This document shows, in pieces, positions 5,304 through 5,366 of a stretch of DNA of 5,366 nt (position 1 is its first letter; every line of letters begins with the position of its first letter). The DNA comes from Lachnoclostridium sp. UBA7122 (GTDB lineage: Bacteria; Bacillota; Clostridia; Lachnospirales; Lachnospiraceae): positions 1 to 5,366 of the forward strand of contig DKXQ01000262.1 in NCBI GenBank assembly GCA_002493085.1, read 5' to 3'. The translations under genes and the position numbers were made by a program. Below the pieces are notes generated by a model. That model saw only the letters and a list, made by a program, of their open reading frames with translations. It searched no databases and was not told the DNA's origin.

Positions 5304-5366
5304 AGTATTAAAAATAATCTACTATATCGTTCAATAAATAACGCATAGTTTTATATTGCATAATTA
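5304..5366. other. AT-rich noncoding end of window
   Basis: The octad register fades here and no gene is visible. The stretch is very AT-rich and holds the weak minus-strand promoter candidate noted with the array. It could lead into a divergent gene or an origin outside the window; nothing in these bases decides this. Confidence 0.4.

Overview
The window is AT-rich DNA with long A/T runs, strong GGAGG-type ribosome binding sites and mostly ATG starts. Together with the protein families seen, this suggests a low-GC Gram-positive host, most likely a clostridial gut bacterium of the Lachnospiraceae type (inference). A tyrosine integrase, a plasmid-type partition operon and several small unrecognised genes point to a mobile element: an integrative element with plasmid-style maintenance, or a plasmid carrying an integrase.

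Layout, left to right. (1) Positions 1-1216, plus strand: a tyrosine recombinase whose 5' end lies outside the window. (2) Positions 1217-1428: a convergent gap with a long hairpin that probably ends transcription from both sides. (3) Positions 1429-2867, minus strand: a compact three-gene operon of two small cysteine-containing proteins of unknown function followed by a YkgJ-type CxxCC cysteine-cluster protein. (4) Positions 2868-3132: a divergent promoter region. (5) Positions 3133-3711, plus strand: a 192-aa protein that I tentatively relate to a degenerate PD-(D/E)XK-like family of clostridia, followed by a strong hairpin terminator. (6) Positions 3940-5132, minus strand: a partition operon, with a ParA/MinD-type Walker ATPase followed two bases later by a small basic protein with a predicted ribbon-helix-helix domain. 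(7) Positions 5133-5366: noncoding DNA upstream of parA.

The most interesting signal is in the DNA flanking the partition operon. Upstream of parA, positions 5144-5303 fall into about 20 consecutive 8-bp units of the form NNN-(C/T)-A-T-G-T, in strict register. A second, shorter array of the same unit lies downstream of the partner gene (about 3818-3873). Short tandem sites in fixed phase are how ribbon-helix-helix partition proteins such as Omega (heptads) and ParG (tetramer boxes on an 8-bp pitch) read their operators and centromeres. I infer that these arrays are the centromere and autoregulatory operator of a type Ib-like partition system with its own octad code.

Taken together, the integrase would move the element, the ParA/RHH/octad cassette would keep it stable when it is extrachromosomal, and the Cys-rich operon and the 192-aa gene are cargo or accessory genes of unknown role.
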